DNA from: Azosocius aquiferis
GTDB taxonomy: Bacteria > Pseudomonadota > Gammaproteobacteria > UBA6186 > Azoamicaceae
DNA length: 64,000 bases
Assembly (NCBI GenBank): GCA_043390185.1
Contig: DAWERO010000001.1
Location: forward strand, 124,001 to 188,000
Reading direction: 5' to 3'
The position numbers and the translations under genes were made by a program. The stretch's first letter is position 1. Every line of letters begins with the position of its first letter. Positions 54,071 through 63,413 of this stretch are shown in pieces. The notes below the pieces were generated by a model. That model was not told where the DNA came from and did not search any database. It saw nothing but the letters and a program-made list of their open reading frames with translations.

Positions 54071-54564
54071 ATTTTTTATAATTTTAATTAAAAATTATAT
54101 TTATACCATAAATTAAATATATTAAACAACAAAATTTAATATTATATTTATATTAAATAATTATATTTTTCATTTTTTTTCATTTATATATATTAATAAA
54201 ATTACTATTATTAATTTTATCATAATATATTTTTCATAAATAATGTTATTTATATTTTTAAAAATTTAATTTATAAAATTATTTATGAAAATTAATTATG
54301 TTTTAAAATAATATTTAATAATAAATATATTTATACATATTTTTTTTTTTAATTTTTCGTTTTATAACAATAAATATTATTTAATTAAATTATTTATAAA
54401 TAAATTTTTTTGTAATATAATAATTTAATAAATATAGTAATATAATAAAAATGTTAATATAATAATAAATAAAAATACTATTAATTTTTTTTATTTGTAT
54501 GTTATTTAAAATAATATTATATTGATCTTATATTTTATTTATTTAAAAAAAAGGAGCTGTTTTT
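54071..54564. other. Longest non-coding gap in the window
   Basis: About 494 bases between the divergent serS and mdh genes, almost purely A/T with long runs of A and T and many short AT palindromes. I find no open frame of note, no RNA gene signature and no DnaA box of the TTATCCACA type. It ends with a strong AAGGAG ribosome-binding site for mdh. It must contain the two divergent promoters. Its length in so compact a genome, and its place in the zone where strand bias changes, make it worth testing for a replication-related or regulatory role. Confidence 0.5.
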
Positions 54565-55509
54565 ATGGCTAGAAAAAAAATTGCATTAATAGGTGCAGGA
54601 AATATTGGTGGAACATTAGCTCATTTATGTTTACTTAAACAATTAGGTGATGTTGTATTATATGATATAGTAGAAGGATTACCTCAAGGTAAAGCACTTG
54701 ATTTATCACAGTGTGGTCCTATAGAAAATTGTGATTCTAGTATAATTGGGACCAATAATTATAAAGATATTATAAACTCAGATGTTGTAATAGTAACAGC
54801 AGGGATTCCAAGAAAACCTGGAATGAGTAGAGATGATTTATTAGGAATAAATTCTAAAATAATGAAAACTGTTGGTTCTGCTATTAAAGAATATGCTCCT
54901 GATGCTTTTGTAATATGCACAACAAATCCATTAGATGTAATGGTAAGAATTCTTCAAGATGCTTCTAAAATTCATGATTCAATGATAGTTGGAATGGCTG
55001 GAATTTTAGATTCTGCTAGATTTAGAACATTTTTATCATGGGAATTTCATGTTTCTGTTAATCAAGTGCAAGCTTATGTTTTAGGCGGTCATGGAGATAC
55101 AATGGTTCCTTTAACTGGAATGAGTAATATTTCTGGAGAAACTTTAGACTCATTAATAGAAAAAGGAAAAATAACAAAAAAAAGATTAGAAGAAATAATT
55201 GATAGAACTAGAAAAGGCGGCGGAGAAATTGTTAATTTATTAAAAACAGGATCAGCATATTATGCTCCTGCTGCTTCATCAATTTTAATGGCAGAAGCTT
55301 ATTTATATGATAAAAAAAGTATTTTACCTTGTGCTGCAAAATTATCTTCTGGACAATATGGAGTTCAAAAAAGTTTATTTGTTGGTGTTCCTGTAAAAAT
55401 TGGATCAAAAGGAATAGAAGAAATAATAGAATTAAATTTAACATCAGAAGAACAAAACATGTTAAAAAAATCAATTGATGCTGTTATAGAATTAAATAAC
55501 GCAATTTAA
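54565..55509 (+). CDS. mdh: Malate dehydrogenase (LDH-like type)
   Basis: NAD-dependent oxidation of malate to oxaloacetate in the TCA cycle. 314 residues of the LDH-like MDH class, as in alphaproteobacteria: nucleotide loop G-A-G-N-I-G-G at 10-16, the substrate loop P-R-K-P-G-M-S-R-D-D-L-L near 82-93 with the malate-specific R-K pair, N-P-L-D near 120 and the catalytic His in G-G-H-G-D-T-M near 176. E. coli uses a different MDH subtype, so the gene may be an old replacement. A strong AAAGGAG site precedes ATG; codon use is less AT-biased, suggesting high expression. Confidence 0.96.
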   Translation: MARKKIALIGAGNIGGTLAHLCLLKQLGDVVLYDIVEGLPQGKALDLSQCGPIENCDSSIIGTNNYKDIINSDVVIVTAGIPRKPGMSRDDLLGINSKIMKTVGSAIKEYAPDAFVICTTNPLDVMVRILQDASKIHDSMIVGMAGILDSARFRTFLSWEFHVSVNQVQAYVLGGHGDTMVPLTGMSNISGETLDSLIEKGKITKKRLEEIIDRTRKGGGEIVNLLKTGSAYYAPAASSILMAEAYLYDKKSILPCAAKLSSGQYGVQKSLFVGVPVKIGSKGIEEIIELNLTSEEQNMLKKSIDAVIELNNAI

Positions 55510-55589
55510 ATAAAATTTAATTTATAGTCTTATTAATTTTTTATTATTATAATTTTAATAAGACTTTCTTATTTTATATAAAAAAAAAT

Positions 55590-57041
55590 ATGTGTAAATC
55601 TTTATTGCAAAAATATCGTCCTAAAATATTTAAAGAAATATTTGGACAAGATTTAATTATAAATATATTAATAAATATTTTAAAAAAAAAAATTTATTAT
55701 CATTCATATATTTTTTCTGGACCTTCAGGTACTGGTAAAACAACATTAGCAAGAATTTTCTCTAAAGCTCTTAATTGTACTAATTTAATTGATGGGATAT
55801 CTTGTGATTTTTGTCATTCTTGTAATGATATAAATAATAATTGCTCAACAAATATTATAGAAGTAGATGCTGCATCAAAAACTAAAGTTGATGAAACTAA
55901 AGAATTATTAAATGATATAAAATATTTACCTCAATTTGGAAATTATAAAATTTATATAATAGATGAAATCCATATGCTATCTAATCATAGTTTTAATGCT
56001 TTATTAAAAATTTTAGAAGAACCTCCATTTCATGTAAAATTTTTATTTATAACAACAGAAAAAAATAAAATACCATCAACAATATTATCAAGATGTTTAC
56101 ATTTAGATTTAAAAAAAATAAATATTATTGATATAACAAAATATTTAATTTATCTTTTAAATAATCAAAATATTTTATATAATAAAAAGGATTTATATAA
56201 CATTTCAATATATGCAAATGGAAATATGAGAAATGCAGTTAATATATTAGAAAAAATTATTGTTATTTCTAATAACAATATAATTTTAAAAAAAAATATT
56301 GATAATATAATAGGAATAGATATCAATGATTATTTAATATCATTAATAAATGGATTAATTCATAATGATATAAAAAAAATTACTTCATGTATAAAAATAA
56401 TATGTTTAAATAATAATTATCAAAATATTTTATTTAATTTACAATTAATATTTAATAATTTAATAAAAATTAAAATTTATAATAATTTAAAATATAATAA
56501 CTATAATTATCATATATCATTAATATTATTATCTAAAAAAATAGAATTAAATAAAATACAAATTTACAATCAAATACTTTTATCTACTATAAAAAATATG
56601 AAATATATTTCAGATTTAAAACTTGAATTTGAAATTATGATACTAAAAATGTTAACATTTTCTCAAACTTATAATTATTCTCATACATATAAAACAGAAA
56701 ATAATAATTTAGAATTATGGTTCAATATAAAAAAATATATATGCTTATCTGATGATGAAAAAAATTTAATAAATAATTGTATTTTTAAATCATGGAATAA
56801 AAATAAAATAATATTATTTTTGAATATTTCTTTAAAATATTTATATACAAAAGAAATAATTTTAAAAATAAAAAAAAATTTAAGTAATTATTTACAAGAT
56901 AACGAAATTGAAATAGAAATTATTTTTATAAAAGAAGAATTACAAGTTAATGATAAAATTTATATGAAAAATAAAAATACTTATATAAAAAGTATGATTA
57001 ACACTTTAAAAAATAAAATAGATAAAACGTATATAAAATAA
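55590..57041 (+). CDS. dnaX: DNA polymerase III gamma/tau subunit DnaX
   Basis: Clamp-loader ATPase. Walker A G-P-S-G-T-G-K-T at 44-51, zinc module C-x8-C-D-F-C-H-S-C near 64-80, E-V-D-A-A-S-K-T-K-V-D-E, Walker B I-I-D-E-I-H-M-L, the L-E-E-P-P segment and S-R-C with the Arg finger are all intact. 483 residues: longer than E. coli gamma (431) but lacking most of the tau-specific part (643), and the C-terminal 200 residues are low-complexity and Asn/Ile-rich. It starts at ATG 55590, 80 bases after mdh. Confidence 0.95.
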   Translation: MCKSLLQKYRPKIFKEIFGQDLIINILINILKKKIYYHSYIFSGPSGTGKTTLARIFSKALNCTNLIDGISCDFCHSCNDINNNCSTNIIEVDAASKTKVDETKELLNDIKYLPQFGNYKIYIIDEIHMLSNHSFNALLKILEEPPFHVKFLFITTEKNKIPSTILSRCLHLDLKKINIIDITKYLIYLLNNQNILYNKKDLYNISIYANGNMRNAVNILEKIIVISNNNIILKKNIDNIIGIDINDYLISLINGLIHNDIKKITSCIKIICLNNNYQNILFNLQLIFNNLIKIKIYNNLKYNNYNYHISLILLSKKIELNKIQIYNQILLSTIKNMKYISDLKLEFEIMILKMLTFSQTYNYSHTYKTENNNLELWFNIKKYICLSDDEKNLINNCIFKSWNKNKIILFLNISLKYLYTKEIILKIKKNLSNYLQDNEIEIEIIFIKEELQVNDKIYMKNKNTYIKSMINTLKNKIDKTYIK

Positions 57042-57158
57042 TATATTTAAGATTTAATTTATTATTTAAATTAATATAAAAAATATATTTAACAATTGAA
57101 TTTAATTTTTAATATCTATATTTATATATAGTAAATATTATTTTTTGGAGAATTTTAA

Positions 57159-59069
57159 ATGTCTATAGATAAAAAAACAGAAGTTTTATCTTTTCAAGCT
57201 GAAATTAAACAATTATTAAATCTTGTTATTAATTCATTATATAGTAATAAAGAAATTTTTTTAAGAGAATTAATATCAAATGCATCTGACGCAGCTGATA
57301 GATTAAGATTTGAATCAATAAGTTCTAATATTATTGAAAATAATCATGAATATAAAATATATATTGATATTGATAAAATCAATAAAACTATTTCTGTATC
57401 TGATACAGGGATAGGAATGACAAAAAATGAAATTATTGAAAATTTAGGTACCATAGCAAAATCAGGATCTAAAGATTTTTTAAAAAATTTAACATCTGAA
57501 CAATCAAAAGATTCTAAATTTATAGGACAATTTGGAGTTGGATTTTATTCTTCTTTTATTGTAGCAGAAAAAGTAACAGTTCATAGTAGAAGAGCTGGAA
57601 TAGATAAAAATGAAGCTGTTCTTTGGACTTCTAATGGAAAAGGAGAATATGAAGTAGAATATTTAGAAAAAGATAATTGTGGAACAAAAGTTACATTATA
57701 CATAAAACCAGAAGAGAATGAATTTTTAGAAACATGGAAAATACGTAGTTTAATAATTAAATATTCTGATCATATAACTTTACCTATTTTGATGAAAAAA
57801 GAAAAATTATTAAAAACAAATGAAAATGATAACATAATAGATATACCTGAATATGAAGTAATAAATAAAGCTACAGCTCTTTGGACTTTAAATAAAACAG
57901 AAATAACTGATATTCAATATAAAGATTTATATAAACATATAAGTCATGATACACAAGATCCACTAATGTGGGTTCATAATAAAGTAGAAGGTAATATAGA
58001 ATTTATAAGTTTATTATATATACCATCTCATGCTCCTTTCGATCTTCTTACAACAAATAAACCTAAAGGATTAAAACTTTATGTACAAAGAGTTTTTGTT
58101 TTAGATGCTGTTGAACAGTTTTTACCACATTATTTAAGATTTGTTAGAGGCATAATTGATGCAAACGATCTTCCATTAAATATATCAAGAGAAATATTAC
58201 AAAATAATAAAATAATAGATAATATAAAAAATTCATTAACTAAACGTATATTAGGAATGTTATCCAAATTAGCTAAAAATAATAATGAATTATATTTATC
58301 ATTTTGGAAAGAATTTGGTAAAATTCTTAAAGAAGGAATAGCTGAAGATTTTAATAATAAAATGATAATATCAAAATTATTAAGATTTTCATCAACAAAA
58401 AATAATAATATTATAGCTGACGTTTCTCTTGATGATTATATTTCTAATATGCCAGAAAAACAAGAAAAAATATATTACATAGCAGCTGAAAATTTTAATT
58501 TAGCTAAAAATAGTCCTCATTTAGAAATATTTAAAAAAAAAAATATAGAAGTATTATTATTAACAGATAGAGTTGATGAATGGTTAATGTCTCATTTAAC
58601 AGAATTTTCAGATAAAAAAATTCAATCAATATTAAAAGGAAATATTGAATTAAATAATTTAACTGATGAAAATGAAACAGAAAAGAAAACAAAAACAATA
58701 GAAGAATATAAAGATTTAATAAATAAAATAAAAGAAGTTTTAAAAGATGATGTAAAAGATGTAAGATTAACAACAAGATTAACTGATTCTCCATCATGTA
58801 TTGTTGTTGATGAATTTGATATGACTCCACAAATGGAAAGAATAATGAAAGCTGCAGGGCAAAATATTGTCCATTCAAAATCTATATTAGAATTAAATCC
58901 AGAACATCCATTAGTAAAAATATTAAATGAAGAAAATTCAAAAGAAAAATTTTATGATTGGTCAAAAATATTATTAGATCAAGCTATTTTAGCAGAAGGT
59001 GGACAACTTAAAGATCCTATTTCATTTGTTAAAAGATTTAATACACTTTTGTTAAAATTAGATAATTAA
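57159..59069 (+). CDS. htpG: Chaperone HtpG (Hsp90)
   Basis: ATP-dependent Hsp90 dimer assisting late folding and acting with DnaK. 636 residues: N-terminal GHKL ATPase with L-I-S-N-A-S-D-A-A-D near 40-49, D-T-G-I-G-M near 83-88, G-Q-F-G-V-G-F-Y-S near 128-136; middle domain with the catalytic-loop Arg in S-R-E-I-L-Q-N; C-terminal dimerisation domain. A TTGGAG site precedes ATG. No sigma32-like element with a C run is seen in front, unlike dnaK. Confidence 0.98.
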   Translation: MSIDKKTEVLSFQAEIKQLLNLVINSLYSNKEIFLRELISNASDAADRLRFESISSNIIENNHEYKIYIDIDKINKTISVSDTGIGMTKNEIIENLGTIAKSGSKDFLKNLTSEQSKDSKFIGQFGVGFYSSFIVAEKVTVHSRRAGIDKNEAVLWTSNGKGEYEVEYLEKDNCGTKVTLYIKPEENEFLETWKIRSLIIKYSDHITLPILMKKEKLLKTNENDNIIDIPEYEVINKATALWTLNKTEITDIQYKDLYKHISHDTQDPLMWVHNKVEGNIEFISLLYIPSHAPFDLLTTNKPKGLKLYVQRVFVLDAVEQFLPHYLRFVRGIIDANDLPLNISREILQNNKIIDNIKNSLTKRILGMLSKLAKNNNELYLSFWKEFGKILKEGIAEDFNNKMIISKLLRFSSTKNNNIIADVSLDDYISNMPEKQEKIYYIAAENFNLAKNSPHLEIFKKKNIEVLLLTDRVDEWLMSHLTEFSDKKIQSILKGNIELNNLTDENETEKKTKTIEEYKDLINKIKEVLKDDVKDVRLTTRLTDSPSCIVVDEFDMTPQMERIMKAAGQNIVHSKSILELNPEHPLVKILNEENSKEKFYDWSKILLDQAILAEGGQLKDPISFVKRFNTLLLKLDN

Positions 59070-59138
59070 ATTTATTTTTCTTTATTTTTTAATTTAATAT
59101 TGAAAAAAAATATTATTACATATAAAATAATATATATA

Positions 59139-59212
<74 letters not shown>

Positions 59213-59302
59213 TTTTGTTCATTATATGAATAATATTGAAATTATGATTTTTTCTGTGAAGATGTATTATATATTTATAAAACAAATATAAAAAAAAATA
59301 AA

Positions 59303-60580
59303 ATGAATAAAAAAATCCCTTTAAAATTAATAATTGATGCAGTTTCTCATGAAAAAGGATTATCAGAAGATTTTATATTCAATGCAATAGAAGCAGCATT
59401 AATTTCAGCGACAAAATATAAATATTTTTCTAATACAAATATAAAAATAAAAATAAATAAAAAAAATGGAACCTATATAACTTATAGATTATGGACTGTT
59501 GTAGAAGATCCATTAATTAATGAAAATATTAAAACATCATTTACAGAAATATCATTAAGCGCGGCAAAAATAGAAAATTCAGATATAAAAGTAAATGATA
59601 TAATTGAAGAATTAATAGAATCAATTCAATTTGGTAGAATAGCTGTTCAAGCAGCAAAGCAAGTAATAATTCAAAAAATAAAAAACGCTGAAAGAGAATT
59701 AATTACAAAAGAATTTAAATCTAAAATAGGACAAATTATAACAGGAAATATAAAAAAAATAACTAGAGATAGTTTAATATTATTATTTGATAATAAAGCA
59801 GAAGGCATACTAAAAAAAGATGATATTCTACAAAAAGAAAAACATAGAATTGGTGATAATATAAAAGTATATTTATATAATGTTATAACCTATAAAAAAG
59901 GGCCACAATTAATAGTAAATAGATCAAGTAATGAGATGTTGACAGAATTATTTAAAATAGAAATTCCTGAAGTTGGAGAGGGAATTATTGAAATAAAAGC
60001 TGTTGCAAGAGAGCCTGGGATAAGATCAAAAATAGCTGTAAAAACTAATGATGGCAGATTAGATCCAATAGGAACATGTATTGGCATAAAAGGGTCAAGA
60101 ATTCAAACAATATCTAATGAATTATATGGAGAAAAAATAGATATTATTTTATGGGATTCTAATATAACAAAATTTGTTATAAATGCTATGTCTCCTGCTG
60201 AAATAAATTCTATTGTTGTAGATAACGATAATAAAAGTATGGAATTAGCTGTTCCTATAAATATGTTAGCACAAACAATAGGAAAAAATGGACAAAATGT
60301 TAAATTAGCTAATATATTAACTAATTGGAAAATAAGTGTAATAAGTTCAGACGAAGCAAAATTAAAAGAACAGTCAGAAATAAAAAAATATATAGAATTA
60401 TTTTCAAACAAATTAAATATAAGTGAAAATTTTTCTACATTATTAGTAAATAAAGGGTTTAGATCTTTAGAAGAATTAGCATATATTTCAAAAAAAGAAT
60501 TATTAAAATTAAATATATTTGATGAAAAATTTGTTAATAAATTAAAAAAAAAAATAAAAGAAATTTTTTTAGAAAAATAA
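59303..60580 (+). CDS. nusA: Transcription termination/antitermination factor NusA
   Basis: RNA-polymerase-binding factor for pausing, termination and rRNA antitermination. Domains in order: N-terminal RNAP-binding (1-130), S1 (about 135-200), two KH domains with A-R-E-P-G-x-R-x-K-I-A-V, D-P-I-G-T-C-I-G and L-A-Q-T-I-G-K-N-G-Q-N, then one acidic repeat (AR1, about 365-425; S-L-E-E-L-A-Y segment). The second acidic repeat AR2 of E. coli NusA (495 residues), which contacts alpha-CTD, is missing. ATG at 59303, 90 bases after tRNA-fMet; rimP absent. Confidence 0.97.
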   Translation: MNKKIPLKLIIDAVSHEKGLSEDFIFNAIEAALISATKYKYFSNTNIKIKINKKNGTYITYRLWTVVEDPLINENIKTSFTEISLSAAKIENSDIKVNDIIEELIESIQFGRIAVQAAKQVIIQKIKNAERELITKEFKSKIGQIITGNIKKITRDSLILLFDNKAEGILKKDDILQKEKHRIGDNIKVYLYNVITYKKGPQLIVNRSSNEMLTELFKIEIPEVGEGIIEIKAVAREPGIRSKIAVKTNDGRLDPIGTCIGIKGSRIQTISNELYGEKIDIILWDSNITKFVINAMSPAEINSIVVDNDNKSMELAVPINMLAQTIGKNGQNVKLANILTNWKISVISSDEAKLKEQSEIKKYIELFSNKLNISENFSTLLVNKGFRSLEELAYISKKELLKLNIFDEKFVNKLKKKIKEIFLEK

Positions 60581-60641
60581 CTTTAAATAATAACAATAAA
60601 AAATTATAAATATGAAAAAAATTACAATAAAATAATAAATA

Positions 60642-60652
60642 TATGATATAAT
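60642..60652 (+). promoter_or_regulatory. Candidate extended -10 promoter for infB
   Basis: TATGATATAAT (60642-60652), a TG-n-TATAAT element, lies in the 203-base gap between nusA and infB. It is the same 11-mer seen before ftsH and secG. The gap is unusually long for nusA-infB, normally nearly contiguous, so a separate promoter is reasonable. No good -35 is evident. Confidence 0.35.
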
Positions 60653-60783
60653 TTTTAGAATAAAATGAATTTATATATAAAAATAAATATAATAATAAAA
60701 TTATTTAATAATATAATATAACCAATTAATAATAAAATTAAAAGGATTATTAATAAAAAATATAAAATGGAAAAAATTAAACA

Positions 60784-63069
60784 ATGACAAATGTAACAAT
60801 AGAACAATTAGTTAAACAAATAGGTTTTGGTATATCTCAAGAAATACTTATAGCACAATTAAAAAAAGCTGGTATAAATGTAAATTATCCTTCTGATATA
60901 ATAAATGAAACAGAAAAAATAAAATTACTACATATGCTAAAAAAAGAACAATTAGAACTTTTTGAAAAAAATAAACAAATATCTTTTAAAAAAAGAACTG
61001 AAAGTTCAATAAAACTTAAAATTCCTTCAGGAAAAGATATGGTTGTGAATGTTATATACAAAAAAAGTCATACATATATAAAAAATAATCAAATAAAAAA
61101 TGTAGACGTTGTAAATAATATAAGTAATGAAAAAGATAATATTAAAAATAAACAACAAAAAAAAGATCCTTTATTAGAAAATAAAAAAGATAATGAATCT
61201 TTATCTTCAATAATAAAAAATAAAAATATTAAAGATAATTCATTAAAAAACAAAGAAAATAAAGAAAATAAAGAAAATAAAGAAAATAAAGAAAATAAAG
61301 AAAATAAAGAAAATAAAGAAAATAAAGAAAACATAATAAAACAAACTATTTTTGTTTCTGATAAAATTACAATAGCAGATATTGCTAAAAAATTATCAAT
61401 AAATCCATCTAATATAATAAAATTTATGATAAATATTGGCTCTATATTTACAATTAATCAATTATTAGATCAAAAAACAGCATTTTTTATAATAGAAAAA
61501 ATGGGTCATACTGCAATGCCTATAAAAAATGAATCTACTATTATAAAAAATAATTATATATTAAAACCTAGAAGTCCTATTATAACTATAATGGGACATG
61601 TTGATCATGGAAAAACAACATTAATAGATTATATAAGAAAAAGCTCTTTAATAAAAGATGAATTTGGAGGAATAACACAACATATAGGAGCATATAACGT
61701 AAATACAATATATGGAAATATGACTTTTTTAGATACACCAGGGCATGAAGCTTTTAAAAATATGCGTTCTAACGGTAGTAAATGTACTGATATAATTATA
61801 ATAATCATAGCAGCCGATGATGGTGTAATGCCTCAAACTAAAGAAGCAATAAATCATGCAAAAGAAGCTAATGTTCCAATAATTATAGCAATTAATAAAA
61901 TTGATAAAAATAATAATGATATAGATAAAATAATAAATGAATTAGCTTATTTTGATTTAATTCCTGAATCATGGGGAGGAGATACAATATTTGTTAATAT
62001 TTCAGCAAAATTAGGTATTGGGGTAGATACGTTATTAGAAAGTATAAATTTACAATCTGAAGTTTTAGAATTAAAATCTTATCATGAAGGTAGTGCTTCA
62101 GGTATTGTTTTAGAATCAAGAATGAATCAATGGAAAGGGCCTATAAACTCAATAATAGTACAAAATGGTAAATTATCAAAAGGAGATATTATACTTTCTG
62201 GTTCTGAATACGGAAAAATAAAAGAAATAATGGATGATCAAGGAAATATCATAAAATATGCAACTCCTTCAATGGCTGTAAATATTGTAGGATTATCAAA
62301 AACTCTTATTTCTGGTGATAATTTCACAACAATAAATGATGAAAAAAAAGCTAAAAATATTGCTAATATGACACACACAAAAAGAAAAGAAATAAATTTA
62401 ACAAAAAACAAAAAAAATAAAATAGAAGATTTAGTTAAAAATAATACAATAAATAAAAATTCAAAAAATTTAAATATTATATTAAAAACAGATGTATATG
62501 GCTCGATAGATGCCATTGTTTATTGCATAAAAAATATGTCTATAAATAATACAAACATTAAAATAATAAATACTAATATAGGATATATAAATGAAACAGA
62601 CATACATTTAGCTATGATTTCAGATTCTATAATAATAGGATTCAATGTAAAATGTACAACAAATGCAAAAAAAATGGCAGAAACAGAAAACATAAAAATA
62701 TTATATCATAATATTATTTATAATATTATAGATGATATAAAAGAAATTTTAGAAGAAGAAAATGTATCAGAATCATTTGAAAAAAAAATAGGAGAAGCTA
62801 TAGTTAAAGAAATATTCAAATTTCAAAAAATTGGACAAATAATAGGTTGTGTTATAACAAGTGGAATAATAAAAAAAAATTGTCAAATAATAATAAAAAG
62901 AGAAGATAAAGTAATTTATAAAGGAGAAATAGAATCTTTAAGAAGATTTAAAGAAGACGTTTTGGAAGTAAAAGTAGGTAACACATGTGGAATAGGAATA
63001 AAGAACAATAACGATATAAAAAATAATGATAATATTGAAATATATGAAACAAGTATAAATAAAAAATGA
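60784..63069 (+). CDS. infB: Translation initiation factor IF-2
   Basis: GTPase that brings fMet-tRNA to the 30S subunit and joins subunits. An IF2N domain (about 1-50) is followed by a Lys/Asn-rich linker containing nine K-E-N repeats (157-183), a second IF2N-like segment, and the G domain with G-H-V-D-H-G-K-T near 271-278, D-T-P-G-H-E-A-F and N-K-I-D, then domains II, III and the C-terminal fMet-binding domain. 761 residues (E. coli 890). It stops with TGA, overlapping rbfA by four bases (ATGA). Confidence 0.97.
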   Translation: MTNVTIEQLVKQIGFGISQEILIAQLKKAGINVNYPSDIINETEKIKLLHMLKKEQLELFEKNKQISFKKRTESSIKLKIPSGKDMVVNVIYKKSHTYIKNNQIKNVDVVNNISNEKDNIKNKQQKKDPLLENKKDNESLSSIIKNKNIKDNSLKNKENKENKENKENKENKENKENKENKENIIKQTIFVSDKITIADIAKKLSINPSNIIKFMINIGSIFTINQLLDQKTAFFIIEKMGHTAMPIKNESTIIKNNYILKPRSPIITIMGHVDHGKTTLIDYIRKSSLIKDEFGGITQHIGAYNVNTIYGNMTFLDTPGHEAFKNMRSNGSKCTDIIIIIIAADDGVMPQTKEAINHAKEANVPIIIAINKIDKNNNDIDKIINELAYFDLIPESWGGDTIFVNISAKLGIGVDTLLESINLQSEVLELKSYHEGSASGIVLESRMNQWKGPINSIIVQNGKLSKGDIILSGSEYGKIKEIMDDQGNIIKYATPSMAVNIVGLSKTLISGDNFTTINDEKKAKNIANMTHTKRKEINLTKNKKNKIEDLVKNNTINKNSKNLNIILKTDVYGSIDAIVYCIKNMSINNTNIKIINTNIGYINETDIHLAMISDSIIIGFNVKCTTNAKKMAETENIKILYHNIIYNIIDDIKEILEEENVSESFEKKIGEAIVKEIFKFQKIGQIIGCVITSGIIKKNCQIIIKREDKVIYKGEIESLRRFKEDVLEVKVGNTCGIGIKNNNDIKNNDNIEIYETSINKK
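61252..61332 (+). repeat. Nine-copy 9-bp tandem repeat in infB
   Basis: Unit AAAGAAAAT repeated eight times exactly, with a ninth copy ending in C (AAAGAAAAC, 61324-61332). It encodes nine consecutive Lys-Glu-Asn triplets in the IF-2 inter-domain linker. Exact identity of the copies implies recent slippage rather than old selection on each codon; copy changes stay in frame. Confidence 0.97.
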
Positions 63070-63413
63070 CAAATAATGTAAGAATTAATAAAATTAATGA
63101 TATTATAAAAAAAGAATTATCTCAAATTATATTATATGAAATAAAAGATCCAAGAATAAATTTAATTTATATATCTTATGTAAAAACAGATAAAAATTTA
63201 CAAAATTCCAAAATATATTTTACACATTTAATGAATGATGATAATTTTTATTATTTAAATTTACTAAATAAAGCTAAAAATTTTTTTAGATTTAGATTAT
63301 CTAAATATTTAGATATATATTCAATTCCAAAACTAAATTTTTATATAGATCCAACGATTAAAAATATTATTAAGATAGAAAAAATATTAAAAAATTTAAA
63401 TTTAAATGAATGA
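63066..63413 (+). CDS. rbfA: 30S ribosome-binding factor RbfA
   Basis: KH-fold factor for late 16S rRNA 5'-end maturation. 115 residues with the family pattern R-I-N-K-I-N-D-I-I-K-K-E-L-S-Q-I-I, E-I-K-D-P-R near 27-32, and R-L-S-K-Y-L...I-P-K-L-N-F-Y-I-D near 78-98. It overlaps infB by four bases and truB by eight, so the three are tightly coupled. Stop TGA at 63411-63413. Confidence 0.93.
   Translation: MTNNVRINKINDIIKKELSQIILYEIKDPRINLIYISYVKTDKNLQNSKIYFTHLMNDDNFYYLNLLNKAKNFFRFRLSKYLDIYSIPKLNFYIDPTIKNIIKIEKILKNLNLNE

Noticed and set aside
54071..54564. Chromosome replication origin
   Set aside because: No DnaA-box cluster or flanking dnaA/gidA-type genes; strand bias direction fits a terminus better. 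Kept only as a gap worth testing.
61252..61332. Possible CRISPR array
   Set aside because: The repeat unit is 9 bases with no spacers and lies in frame inside infB.
61089..61334. Minus-strand frame rich in Phe-Ser-Leu repeats
   Set aside because: It is only the complement of the KEN repeat in infB; no ribosome-binding site or family match.
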